Assembly (NCBI GenBank): GCA_963720705.1
Contig: CAVRGJ010000006.1
Span: 186,001 to 250,000, forward strand
Direction of reading: 5' to 3'
DNA length: 64,000 nucleotides
DNA from: DASWJZ01 sp963720705
GTDB lineage: Bacteria; Pseudomonadota; Alphaproteobacteria; Rhizobiales; Afifellaceae
The translations under genes and the position numbers were made by a program. Below the pieces are notes generated by a model. It made no database searches, had not been told where the DNA came from, and saw nothing but the letters and a program-made list of their open reading frames with translations. Position 1 is the stretch's first letter; every line of letters begins with the position of its first letter. Below, in pieces: positions 16,762-24,898 of the stretch.

Positions 16762-18042
16762 CTAGCCGCGTGTCTCAGGCGCGGCGGCACTCGCCGCAGG
16801 CTGCCCGCCGCCGCCCTCGGCCTGCGGCAGCACCGCCTCGGCGATCGAAGCCGGGCGCGGTCGCGGCGTCTCGAACAGGCCGAGCAGCGGCATCAGCACC
16901 AGGAAATGGATGAAGTAGTAGGCGGTCAGGATGCGGGCCGCGATCACGTAGCCGCCTTCCGGCGGCTGCGAGCCGAGATAGCCGAGACCGATCGCTACGA
17001 CGACCAGGATCCAGAAGAACTGGCGATAGAGCGGCCGGTAGTTCGCCGAGCGCACGCGCGACGTGTCGAGCCACGGCACCAGGAAGAGCACCGCGATCGA
17101 GCCGAACATCATGATGACCCCGAGCAGCTTGTTCGGGATAGCCCTCAGGATCGCGTAGAACGGCAACAGGTACCATTCCGGCACGATATGCGGCGGCGTC
17201 GCGAGCGGGTTCGCCTTCGTGTAGTTGTCGAAATGCCCGAGATAGTTCGGGATATAGAACACCAGGTAGGCGAAGAGGATGACGAAGAGCACCATCGAGA
17301 AGGCGTCCTTCATCGTCGCGTGCGGCGTGAACGGAACCACGTCCTGCTTCGACTTGACCTCCACGCCGGTCGGATTCGTCTGCCCGGTGACGTGCAGCGC
17401 CCAAACGTGGAGAACCACCACGCCCGCGATCATGAACGGCAGCAGATAGTGGAGCGAGAAGAAGCGATTCAGCGTCGCATCGCCGACGGCGAAACCGCCC
17501 CATAGCCACGTCGTGATCAACTCGCCGATGAGTGGGATGGCGGAGAAGAGGTTGGTGATGACCGTCGCGCCCCAAAAACTCATCTGCCCCCAGGGCAGCA
17601 CGTAGCCCATGAAAGCCGTCGCCATCATGAGGAGAAGGATGATCACCCCGAGAATCCACAAGACCTCGCGCGGCGCCTTGTAGGAACCGTAGTAGAGTCC
17701 GCGGAAGATGTGGACGTAGGCGGCGAGGAAGAACATCGAGGCGCCGTTCGAGTGGATGTAGCGCAAGAGCCACCCGTAGTTCACGTCGCGCATGATCTTT
17801 TCGACCGACTCGAACGCCATGTCGGCGCTCGCCACGTAGTGCATGGCAAGCACGACTCCGGTGACGATCTGAACGGCGAGCATGAAGGCAAGGATGCCGC
17901 CGAACGTGTACCAGTAGTTCAGGTTGCGCGGGACCGGGTAGGCGACGAAGCTGTCGTACATGAGCCGCGTCGCCGGCAGGCGGTCGTCGAGCCATTTTCC
18001 GAATCCGGACTTCGGCTCATAGCGGGGAAAGTAGTCGTGCAT
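16762..18042 (-). CDS. petB: Cytochrome b subunit of the bc1 complex
   Basis: Cytochrome b carries the two b hemes and both quinone sites of the bc1 complex. The 426-residue protein has the usual eight transmembrane helices, the Qo-site motif region PEWYLLPFYAILR, the conserved MATAFMGYVLPWGQMSFWGATV block, and paired histidines in AMHYVA, YIHSNGAS and FSLHYLLPF. GAGG is placed 8 bases before the ATG at 18042. It is the middle gene of petA-petB-petC. The C-terminal extension after the last helix is Pro/Ala/Gly-rich, which is common in alphaproteobacteria. Confidence 0.97.
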   Translation of the reverse strand: MHDYFPRYEPKSGFGKWLDDRLPATRLMYDSFVAYPVPRNLNYWYTFGGILAFMLAVQIVTGVVLAMHYVASADMAFESVEKIMRDVNYGWLLRYIHSNGASMFFLAAYVHIFRGLYYGSYKAPREVLWILGVIILLLMMATAFMGYVLPWGQMSFWGATVITNLFSAIPLIGELITTWLWGGFAVGDATLNRFFSLHYLLPFMIAGVVVLHVWALHVTGQTNPTGVEVKSKQDVVPFTPHATMKDAFSMVLFVILFAYLVFYIPNYLGHFDNYTKANPLATPPHIVPEWYLLPFYAILRAIPNKLLGVIMMFGSIAVLFLVPWLDTSRVRSANYRPLYRQFFWILVVVAIGLGYLGSQPPEGGYVIAARILTAYYFIHFLVLMPLLGLFETPRPRPASIAEAVLPQAEGGGGQPAASAAAPETRG

Positions 18043-18061
18043 TGCAGGCCTCGCTCAAGCC

Positions 18062-18658
18062 TCAGCCGATGCGGACGATCGTATCGGTCGTAAATGTGTA
18101 CTGCGGGATGTGCATGTTCTCAGGCGCAGGCCCGCGGCGGATGCGGCCTGCCGTGTCGTACTGCGAGCCGTGGCACGGGCAGAACCAGCCGCCGTACTCG
18201 CCCTGCTCGCCGAGCGGAATGCATCCGAGATGGGTGCAGACCTTGATCATCACCATCCACGCCTCTTTGCCCGGAACAGTCCGGTTGGCGTCTGTCGCCG
18301 GCGCGTCGGAGGGAAGATTGGCGTTACGCGCGATCGGGTCCTTCAGCTCGTCGAGCGAAACCGACTGCGCCTCCTGCATCTCCTTGTCGGTCCGATAGCG
18401 GATCACAACGGGCCTGCCGCGCCAACTCACGGTGATCGCCTGCCCCTGCTCGATCGCCGAGGTGTCGACCTCGATGGAGCCGAGCGCGAGCGCCGCGGCA
18501 TCCGGGTTCATCTGGTCGATGAAGGGCCAGATCGCGGCAGCGGTGCCGACCGCGGCAAATGCTCCGGTTGCGATCAGCAGGAAATCCCGCCGCGCGACGC
18601 CGTCGGACTCGCCGTGTCCGGCTCCGGGCGCCGCGATGGAATGGGTCGTGTCAGCCAA
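18062..18658 (-). CDS. petA: Rieske [2Fe-2S] subunit of the bc1 complex
   Basis: The Rieske protein oxidises quinol at the Qo site and delivers electrons to cytochrome c1. The 198-residue product has a twin-Arg-like start (RRDFLLIATG, residues 23-32) running into its single N-terminal membrane helix, then the cluster motifs CTHLGC (C141, H143, C146) and CPCHGS (C160, C162, H163). The start is a TTG at 18658 with AGAGG upstream; no ATG is suitably placed. It heads the petABC operon, with 19 bases to petB. The twin-arginine motif fits Tat-dependent export of the folded iron-sulfur domain. Confidence 0.96.
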   Translation of the reverse strand: MADTTHSIAAPGAGHGESDGVARRDFLLIATGAFAAVGTAAAIWPFIDQMNPDAAALALGSIEVDTSAIEQGQAITVSWRGRPVVIRYRTDKEMQEAQSVSLDELKDPIARNANLPSDAPATDANRTVPGKEAWMVMIKVCTHLGCIPLGEQGEYGGWFCPCHGSQYDTAGRIRRGPAPENMHIPQYTFTTDTIVRIG

Positions 18659-18983
18659 ATCGCGCCTCTCGCATTGGGACGGCGTGACAACCCACGGCCG
18701 CCCACCTCACTAAAGCAGCACGGCAGCCAGGCCGTCACCCCCGGAATCCAGCCAATCGGGCCGACCGCCTTTTGTCATCGTCCTTTGAGAGTGTCCAGTC
18801 AGGCGCCCCGGCGACGGCAACTTGTCGCAAGGCGGCCGCATTCTCGGACCCCCGGGTTTCCGGGCAGAAGCGGCGCCGCGATCTGCCGGCGCATGGCGCT
18901 ACACCTTTTCGGCGCTTCGTGAGAAAACTATCGCCGTGAGTGTCGTTTCAGGGCGGAAGTCGGCGCCCGGGAGGCATTTGCCG
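18659..18983. other. Divergent intergenic region upstream of petABC
   Basis: This 325-base region lies between petA and the small plus-strand gene at 18984. It should carry the petABC promoter on the minus strand and that of the small gene on the plus strand. I see no convincing coding frame, RNA gene or clear regulatory palindrome. Confidence 0.5.
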
Positions 18984-19226
18984 ATGAGCAAGCAGACCAT
19001 CGACGCTTTGAATCGCTGGATCGCCGAGTGGGTCCGTGTGGTCCGGCGCGACTCCATCCCGAAAGAGGCCGAGCGTCTTGCAACCGAGTTCGCCGCATAC
19101 GCGACAGACGCCGGCATCGATCTCGACCGCCTTGAGGAAGAGATCGAGCAGGACATCGTAAGCCGAATGGAGGAAGCTCTGGAAGAAGTGGCCGACGCGG
19201 ACGACCTGCTCCGCGACGCCGAATGA
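18984..19226 (+). CDS. Small helical protein, possibly DUF768-like
   Basis: This 80-residue acidic protein (MSKQTIDALNRWIAEWVRVV to LLRDAE) is predicted all-helical. The pattern NRWIAE, an AGIDLDRLEEEIEQDI segment and a hydrophobic C-terminal helix resemble DUF768 proteins of Rhizobiales, but the match is by eye only. GGGAGG at 18969-18974 supports the ATG at 18984. It is followed 13 bases later by the convergent end of the ABC exporter. Function is unknown. Confidence 0.65.
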   Translation: MSKQTIDALNRWIAEWVRVVRRDSIPKEAERLATEFAAYATDAGIDLDRLEEEIEQDIVSRMEEALEEVADADDLLRDAE

Positions 19227-19239
19227 GCCCGCTCTCGGC

Positions 19240-21138
19240 TCAGGCTATCTTCAGCGCTCGATCCTGCGCAGCAAGGAAGCCGCCCGACTGGCGCTCCCAC
19301 AGCCGATGATAGAGGCCGCGGGCGCGCAACAGCGCCTCGTGCGTCCCCTCCTCCACGATGCGGCCCTCGTCCAAGACGACCAGGCGGTCGAGCGCGGCGA
19401 TCGTGGAAAGCCGGTGAGCGATCGCGATCACCGTCTTGCCGCGCATCAGGTCTTTGAGGCTCTCCTGGATCGCGGCCTCCACCTCCGAATCGAGCGCCGC
19501 CGTGGCCTCGTCGAGCACCAGGATCGGCGCGTCCTTCAGGATGACGCGGGCGATCGCGATCCGCTGCCGCTGACCGCCGGAGAGCTTGACGCCGCGCTCG
19601 CCGACATGGGCGGCGTAATCGGTCCGCCCACGCGGGTCGACGAGGCTCGCGATGAATCCGTCGGCGCGGGCCACGGCCGCCGCCTCGCGCATTGCCGCCT
19701 CGTCGGCGTCGGGGCGCCCGTAGAGGATGTTGTCGCTGACCGAGCGATGTAGAAGCGAGGTGTCCTGCGTGACCATGCCGATCGCGGCGCGCAGCGAATC
19801 CTGCGTCACGCCTGCGATATCCTGTCCGTCGATCAGGATGCGGCCGTCGGGGAGCGGATAGAAGCGCAGGAGCAGGTTGACGAGCGTCGACTTGCCGGCG
19901 CCCGAAGGTCCGACGAGCCCGACCTTCTCGCCCGGGCGGATGAAGAGCGAGAGATCGCGGATGACGTGCGAGCCCTCGCCGTAGCGGAAATTGATGTCCT
20001 CGAAGGCGATCGCGCCCTTTGTCACGATGAGCGGCGCTGCCCCCGGCGGATCGATCAGCGTGTTCGCGCGGGCGATCGTCTCCATGCCGTTCTCGATCGT
20101 GCCGGTGTTCTCGAAGAGCGACGTGATCGAGCGCAGCACCCAGCCCGACATCTGGTTCAGCCTAAGCGTCAGCGCGTTCGCCGCGGTGACCGCGCCGAGC
20201 GAAATCTCGCCCCGCGTCCACAGCCAGATGGAAAGCGCCGCGAGGGCGAAAATGAAGACGGAGTTCAGGATAGTCAAAGTGGCGGTCAGTGTGGTGATGG
20301 CGCGGTTCATGGCGCGCGCCGCACCGAGTTGGCGCTCGAACGCCACCCGGCCGAACGCCTCCTCGCGCTCCGCATGCGCAAAGAGCTTCACCGACATGAT
20401 GTTGGTGAAGCCGTCGACCACGCGGCCGGTAAGGCCGGAATTCGCCTCCGACATGGCGCGCGAGCGCACGCGGACCGGCGGGACGAGGGTGACGACGACG
20501 ACGGCGTAGGCGGCGAGCCAGGCGACGAGCGGCAGCATCAGCCGCCAGTCGAAACCCACGAACATCGTGACCGTGCCGAGCAGATAGACGATCAAGTACC
20601 AGACGCCGTCGATGACGTTCACGACGCTTTCGCGCAGCGCCATGCCCGTCTGCATCACCTTCTGGCTGATGCGGCCGGCATAGTCGTTCTGGAAGAAACC
20701 GAGGCTCTGCCTGAGCACGTAGCGATAGCTGCGCCAGCGCACGAGCGCGGAAAGGCTCGGCCCGATCGACAGGTTGACGAGCCCGCGCGACCAGACGACG
20801 AAGAACGGCCGCGCGATGAGCACGACGACGCCCATGCCGACGAGAAGCCAGAAATTGTCGGAGACGAACCCTTCCCGCCCCGAGGCCGCCATGCGGTCGA
20901 CCAGCGACCCGAGAAAGCCAAACATCAGAAGCTCGGTCACCGAGGCGACGAGCGAGACGGCGAGCGTCGTGAGGATGAGCCCGCGCGCCGGCAGCAGGAA
21001 ATAGCGGTATGTGGCGATGAGCGCGTCCGGCGGCTGCTCGACCGGCACCGGCTCGAGCGGGTCGATCCAGTGCTCCAGCCCGCCGTAGCTCAGAAATCGC
21101 CTTAGAATCGCGGCCAACACTTGCTCCGGGCACTTCAT
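19240..21138 (-). CDS. ABC exporter, fused permease and ATPase (MsbA-like half-transporter)
   Basis: This 632-residue half-transporter has an N-terminal six-helix ABC type 1 exporter domain (about 35-330) and a C-terminal nucleotide-binding domain. Motifs seen are Walker A GPSGAGKST, Q-loop GMVTQDTSLL, signature LSGGQRQRIAIAR, Walker B ILVLDEATAALDSE and the switch histidine in AIAHRLSTI. It would act as a homodimer exporting a lipid, peptide or drug. The ATG at 21138 gives a family-typical length and precedes KCPEQVLAAILRRF; the 92 codons upstream in the same frame lack protein-like sequence. It is a single gene, convergent with the small gene to its left. The substrate cannot be told. Confidence 0.92.
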   Translation of the reverse strand: MKCPEQVLAAILRRFLSYGGLEHWIDPLEPVPVEQPPDALIATYRYFLLPARGLILTTLAVSLVASVTELLMFGFLGSLVDRMAASGREGFVSDNFWLLVGMGVVVLIARPFFVVWSRGLVNLSIGPSLSALVRWRSYRYVLRQSLGFFQNDYAGRISQKVMQTGMALRESVVNVIDGVWYLIVYLLGTVTMFVGFDWRLMLPLVAWLAAYAVVVVTLVPPVRVRSRAMSEANSGLTGRVVDGFTNIMSVKLFAHAEREEAFGRVAFERQLGAARAMNRAITTLTATLTILNSVFIFALAALSIWLWTRGEISLGAVTAANALTLRLNQMSGWVLRSITSLFENTGTIENGMETIARANTLIDPPGAAPLIVTKGAIAFEDINFRYGEGSHVIRDLSLFIRPGEKVGLVGPSGAGKSTLVNLLLRFYPLPDGRILIDGQDIAGVTQDSLRAAIGMVTQDTSLLHRSVSDNILYGRPDADEAAMREAAAVARADGFIASLVDPRGRTDYAAHVGERGVKLSGGQRQRIAIARVILKDAPILVLDEATAALDSEVEAAIQESLKDLMRGKTVIAIAHRLSTIAALDRLVVLDEGRIVEEGTHEALLRARGLYHRLWERQSGGFLAAQDRALKIA

Positions 21139-21425
21139 TCGCGCGAGCCGGCAAGGCGGGCGGCGAGTTCGTGATTTTCTCCCATCATCTAGCAATCGCC
21201 AGCGCATTTTTCGAGGCGTGCGTGACTTCCTCTGCCTGAGGCAGCCGCGGACGCTGCCGCTTTGGCCCGACGACCGCGCTATGAGCGACCGTTCGGCGTT
21301 TGCCATTAAGCCCGGCCGCGCCGCGGAGAACCGCAAGAACGGGGATGACGCCGCGCCGACATCGTGCCAGTTAGACCGCCGGCTTGCTGGTGCCTGCGGG
21401 CGCGCTGGCGTCACGGGGCTGAAGT

Positions 21426-22175
21426 ATGACCGAGCGGAAGGGGCCCACTTTGTCGGTGGTGGTGCCGGTGCGAAATGAAGCAGGGAACGTCACACCCCTC
21501 GTTGCGGAGATCGCCGCGGCGCTGGAGAGTCGGTGGGACTTCGAGGCGATCTTCGTGAACGACGGGTCGACCGACACGACCGCCGAAGAGCTCCGCGGCC
21601 TGATGAAGGACCGGCCATGGCTGCGCCAGCTCTCGCATGACCGCTCGTGCGGCCAGTCCGCGGCGGTGCGCACGGGTGTCGCCGGCGCCCGCGGCGTGAT
21701 CGTCGCGACGCTCGACGGCGACGGCCAGAACGATCCCGCGTTCCTTCCGAAGCTCGTCGAGACCCTGGAGGCCGGCGCGCCGCGGCTCGGGCTCGTCGCG
21801 GGGCAGCGGCTCGGACGCACCGATACCGGAATGAAGCGCCTTGCTTCGCGCACCGCCAACCGCCTCCTGAACGCGGTGCTCGGCACCGCGACGCGCGACA
21901 CCGGCTGCAGCCTCAAGGCGTTTCGCCGCGATGTCTTCCTGGCGCTTCCGTATTTCGACGGCCTGCACCGGTTCATGCCCCCGCTCGTGCGCCGCGAGGG
22001 TCTTGAGATCGCCTATGTCGATGTCGTCGACCGGCCGCGCCGCTTCGGCAAGTCGCATTATCGCATTTGGGACCGGCTCTGGGTCATCATTGCCGATCTC
22101 TTCGGCGTGCGCTGGCTGATCAATCGCCGGAAACGCGTGCCAATTGTCTCGGAGGACGCAGCGAATGCTCGTTGA
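21426..22175 (+). CDS. Family 2 glycosyltransferase, polyprenyl-phosphate type
   Basis: This 249-residue protein has a GT-A fold typical of dolichyl/undecaprenyl-phosphate sugar transferases. It opens VVVPVRNEAGN, contains NDGSTDTT, and has the metal-binding LDGDGQNDP region. The C-terminal part contains GKSHYRIWDRLWV. It lacks the C-terminal membrane helices of DpmA/ArnC-like proteins. The stop overlaps the start of the lipid A N-terminal-domain gene by 11 bases, so the two are co-translated. The likely role is transfer of a sugar to a lipid carrier for envelope glycan or lipid A modification; donor and acceptor are unknown. Confidence 0.9.
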   Translation: MTERKGPTLSVVVPVRNEAGNVTPLVAEIAAALESRWDFEAIFVNDGSTDTTAEELRGLMKDRPWLRQLSHDRSCGQSAAVRTGVAGARGVIVATLDGDGQNDPAFLPKLVETLEAGAPRLGLVAGQRLGRTDTGMKRLASRTANRLLNAVLGTATRDTGCSLKAFRRDVFLALPYFDGLHRFMPPLVRREGLEIAYVDVVDRPRRFGKSHYRIWDRLWVIIADLFGVRWLINRRKRVPIVSEDAANAR

Positions 22176-22497
22176 TTTGTCGCGCGCCGTGGGCGGCTAC
22201 CTTCTCGACGTCATGCATCACATGGATTGGTGGGTCATTGTCGGGTTTGTCGCGCAGATCCTGTTCGGCGCTCGTTTCTTCGTGCAGTGGGTGGCGTCCG
22301 AACGCGCGGGCAAGAGCGTCGTCCCCGTCGCCTTCTGGCTTTTCTCGATCAGCGGGGGCGTGCTTCTCTTCACCTACGCGCTCTACCGTCGCGACCCGGT
22401 GTTTATCGCCGGGCAGGGCTTCGGCCTATTTGTTTACGTGCGCAACCTGCATCTCATCATGCGCGAGCAGCGGACGGTCGCGACGCCCGCGCCTTGA
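22165..22497 (+). CDS. Lipid A biosynthesis N-terminal domain (LABN) membrane protein
   Basis: This 110-residue protein has three hydrophobic segments (WWVIVGFVAQILFGARFF, PVAFWLFSISGGVLLFTYAL, FGLFVYVRNLHL) and matches the small LABN domain, first seen fused to lipid A disaccharide synthase. The motif FGARFFVQW is typical. GGAGG at 22151-22155 supports the ATG at 22165, which lies inside the end of the glycosyltransferase gene. Standalone LABN proteins usually sit beside polyprenyl-phosphate glycosyltransferases, as here, and may help move or present the lipid-linked sugar. No third gene, such as a PMT-type transferase, follows. Confidence 0.85.
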   Translation: MLVDLSRAVGGYLLDVMHHMDWWVIVGFVAQILFGARFFVQWVASERAGKSVVPVAFWLFSISGGVLLFTYALYRRDPVFIAGQGFGLFVYVRNLHLIMREQRTVATPAP

Positions 22498-22503
22498 CGT
22501 AGA

Positions 22504-22532
22504 CCGCCGCCGTGAACGCGACCCGGCGGCGG
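22504..22532. terminator. GC-only hairpin between converging genes
   Basis: CCGCCGCCG at 22504-22512 pairs with CGGCGGCGG at 22524-22532 over an 11-base loop, between the converging LABN and HdeD stops. There is no T-run, so it is not a classical intrinsic terminator; it may slow transcription or protect 3' ends. Confidence 0.35.
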
Positions 22533-22554
22533 CGCGATCTTCGCGAGCAAGGCC

Positions 22555-23112
22555 TCAGGCCACGCGTCGGAAAGCAATCGCGGCGCCGAGCCAGGACGAG
22601 CCCGCGATGATCAGGTCAACCCCGAGGAAGATGCCGAGCACATAGAGGCTTGAGACCGGCCAATGCAGAATGATGACGATGCCGAGCAGCGTCGTGATCA
22701 TGCCGGAGACGAGCACCCAGCCCCAAGGCGAGGCGCTGCGCATCTGCATTGCAAGGAAGATGCGCGCTATCCCGGCGAAGATCAGGAACACGCCGATGAC
22801 GAGTGTGATCGCTCCGGCGGCGAGGAGCGGGTTGTAGACGATAAGGAGACCGGCGATCACGTAGAACACGCCGATCAGCACCCACATGAAGAACCGGCTC
22901 CAGGCCTTCATCTGAAAGCCGTGGATCATTTCCACGATGCCGGACACGATCATCATCGTGCCGACGATCAGAACGCTGACGACGGTCGCCAGCACCACGC
23001 TCATCAAAGCGATGAAGCCGGCGACGATCATGATGACGCCGAGCGCCGCGAACCACCCCCAGCGGCTACGAAGCGCCTCGGGATGGGGCAAAGCATCAGA
23101 GGCAAGGACCAT
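22555..23112 (-). CDS. HdeD family membrane protein (DUF308)
   Basis: This 185-residue protein consists of six transmembrane helices arranged as repeated DUF308 units (GVIMIVAGFIALMSVVLAT, GVFYVIAGLLIVYNP, GVFLIFAGIARIFLAM). It matches the HdeD family, named for an acid-stress membrane protein of E. coli. GGAGG followed by TGTGCC precedes the ATG at 23112. It appears monocistronic and divergent from hemF. A general envelope or acid stress role is the family expectation; nothing in the sequence shows a specific activity. Confidence 0.9.
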   Translation of the reverse strand: MVLASDALPHPEALRSRWGWFAALGVIMIVAGFIALMSVVLATVVSVLIVGTMMIVSGIVEMIHGFQMKAWSRFFMWVLIGVFYVIAGLLIVYNPLLAAGAITLVIGVFLIFAGIARIFLAMQMRSASPWGWVLVSGMITTLLGIVIILHWPVSSLYVLGIFLGVDLIIAGSSWLGAAIAFRRVA

Positions 23113-23224
23113 GGCACACCTCCGTCCGAGAGCACGAATGCGGCAGGCTCAGATAAGTTCCCGGCTAAGGAACGCATCGGCACGCCGCTTTCCGCAACCA
23201 GCAGGATAGTCTAAGCGCGGCCAA

Positions 23225-24139
23225 ATGACGATTGATCCTTTGCCCACGGATCGGGACTTGGACCTCGAGGGACGGAAATCCGCAGCCGCGGACTGGTTTG
23301 CTGCGCTGCGTGATGAGATTTGCACCGCTTTCGAGGCCGTGGAGGACGCCCTCCCGAAAACCGCGCCGCTCTCAGACCGCGCGCCCGGCCGCTTCGCGAG
23401 AACGCGATGGAAGCGCACCGACCACAGCGGCGCCCCCGGCGGCGGGGGCACGATGTCCCTGATGCACGGCCGCGTCTTCGAAAAGGTCGGCGTCCACGTC
23501 TCGACCGTCTTTGGAGAATTCTCGCCGGAGTTCCGTGCGCAGATTCCTGGCGCGGAAGAGGATCCGCGCTTCTGGGCCTCCGGCATCTCGCTGATCGCGC
23601 ATCCGCAGAACCCGAATGTGCCGGCCGCGCACATGAATACGCGCATGGTGGTCACGACGAAAGCTTGGTTCGGCGGCGGCGGCGACCTGACGCCCGTGCT
23701 CGACCGCAGGCGCACGCAGGAAGATCCCGACTCCATCGCCTTCCACGCGGCGATGCGCGAAGCCTGCGAGAAACACCGCCATATCGACTACGAACGCTAC
23801 AAGGCGTGGTGCGACGAATATTTCTGGCTGAAGCACCGTAACGAGCCGCGCGGCATCGGCGGCATCTTCTACGACTATCTCGATTGCGGCGACTGGGACG
23901 CCGACTTCGCCTTCACCAAGGATGTCGGGCGCGCCTTCCGCGACATCTATCCGACGCTCGTCCGCAACAACTTCGCGACGGCGTGGAGCAATGCGGACCG
24001 CGACGAGCAGCTCATCCGCCGCGGCCGCTACGTCGAATACAATCTCCTCTACGACCGCGGCACCATCTTCGGGCTCAGAACCGGCGGCAACGTCGACGCG
24101 ATCCTCTCCTCAATGCCGCCCGTCGTGAAGTGGCCGTGA
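23225..24139 (+). CDS. hemF: Oxygen-dependent coproporphyrinogen III oxidase
   Basis: HemF uses O2 to convert coproporphyrinogen III to protoporphyrinogen IX in heme synthesis. The 304-residue protein shows the family blocks GGGTMSLMHGRVFEKVGV, STVFGEFSPEF, MNTRMVVTTKAWFGGGGDLT and GIGGIFYDYLD, and the active-site histidines and aspartates within them. Length is normal. The ATG at 23225 lacks a strong ribosome-binding site. Its 3' end overlaps the convergent desaturase-like gene by 30 bases. An O2-dependent enzyme fits aerobic growth; an anaerobic counterpart (hemN) is not in this window. Confidence 0.96.
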   Translation: MTIDPLPTDRDLDLEGRKSAAADWFAALRDEICTAFEAVEDALPKTAPLSDRAPGRFARTRWKRTDHSGAPGGGGTMSLMHGRVFEKVGVHVSTVFGEFSPEFRAQIPGAEEDPRFWASGISLIAHPQNPNVPAAHMNTRMVVTTKAWFGGGGDLTPVLDRRRTQEDPDSIAFHAAMREACEKHRHIDYERYKAWCDEYFWLKHRNEPRGIGGIFYDYLDCGDWDADFAFTKDVGRAFRDIYPTLVRNNFATAWSNADRDEQLIRRGRYVEYNLLYDRGTIFGLRTGGNVDAILSSMPPVVKWP

Positions 24140-24694
24140 GACGCCCGGTGCGCTTCGCCTTTGCACCGACGCGGTAGTGCCGAAAACATAGTCCCAGAAC
24201 CCTGACGTGACGCCGAAATTGGCGGACTCGTCGAAATGGTGGTGAAGCGCATGCTGGCGCTTCAGCCGAAACGCGTAACCGCGGTTCGGAAGCCGCCAAT
24301 GATGCAGAATGTGGTGCACGCCGATGTACCACCAATAGCCAAGCGTCAGGCCCGTCGTCAGCGCGCTGCCCGTTGTGGGGCCGAAGCCTGCGACGAGGCC
24401 GACGCCCACGATCGCCAGCGCCGGCAGGCTGATCCATGCCGGCGTGCCGACCAGGTCTTCGTGGTTTTCGTGGTGCTGCGCATGCATCTCCCTGAGGAGC
24501 GGCACGCGATGGAAGACGAATCGGTGCATCAGATATTCAACGAGCGTCCATGCGCCGACGCCCGCAACGGCAGTTAGCGCCCAATCCGGCCAGGCCGAGG
24601 CCGGAATATGGGTCACGACCCAGGCAGCTAAGATCGCCGCAAACGCGGGACAGAGAAAAAACTCGCAATAATATCCAAACTTACCCAGCCGCAT
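24110..24694 (-). CDS. Fatty acid hydroxylase/sterol desaturase-like di-iron membrane enzyme
   Basis: This 194-residue membrane protein has the eight-or-more-histidine pattern of di-iron hydroxylases: H57-x4-H62, HAQHH at 71-75, HHILHH at 127-132 and HALHHH at 148-153. Hydrophobic segments flank the His clusters. It should hydroxylate or desaturate a lipid using O2. GGGAAGG precedes the ATG at 24694; an in-frame GTG at 24718 is an alternative. The last 30 bases overlap the end of hemF on the opposite strand, an unusually long 3' overlap. Substrate (fatty acid, sterol or carotenoid) is not evident. Confidence 0.88.
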   Translation of the reverse strand: MRLGKFGYYCEFFLCPAFAAILAAWVVTHIPASAWPDWALTAVAGVGAWTLVEYLMHRFVFHRVPLLREMHAQHHENHEDLVGTPAWISLPALAIVGVGLVAGFGPTTGSALTTGLTLGYWWYIGVHHILHHWRLPNRGYAFRLKRQHALHHHFDESANFGVTSGFWDYVFGTTASVQRRSAPGVSRPLHDGRH

Positions 24695-24898
24695 CGCAAC
24701 CTTCCCGGACCGTCCCACCGCTCCGGCCAGCAGAAGTCATTCCCCGCCAAAGCGGAAACTCCAACCTGCATGACTTTGCGCTTGAGCACCAGACCCATGC
24801 AACCATCTGCGGTCGAGAGCCGCAGGTTGCTGCAATTGCGGTCGCCGCTGCGCCTTCGCGCTCCACGACGAGGACGCCGCCATGTGGTCTGCAGTGCG

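Noticed and set aside
21139..21414. A 92-codon N-terminal extension of the ABC exporter
   Set aside because: The extension is Arg/Ser/Pro-rich and lacks any signal; the protein from ATG 21138 already has the family length.
22504..22532. Calling the GC-only hairpin a classical intrinsic terminator
   Set aside because: There is no T-run on either side. It is kept only as a low-confidence hairpin.
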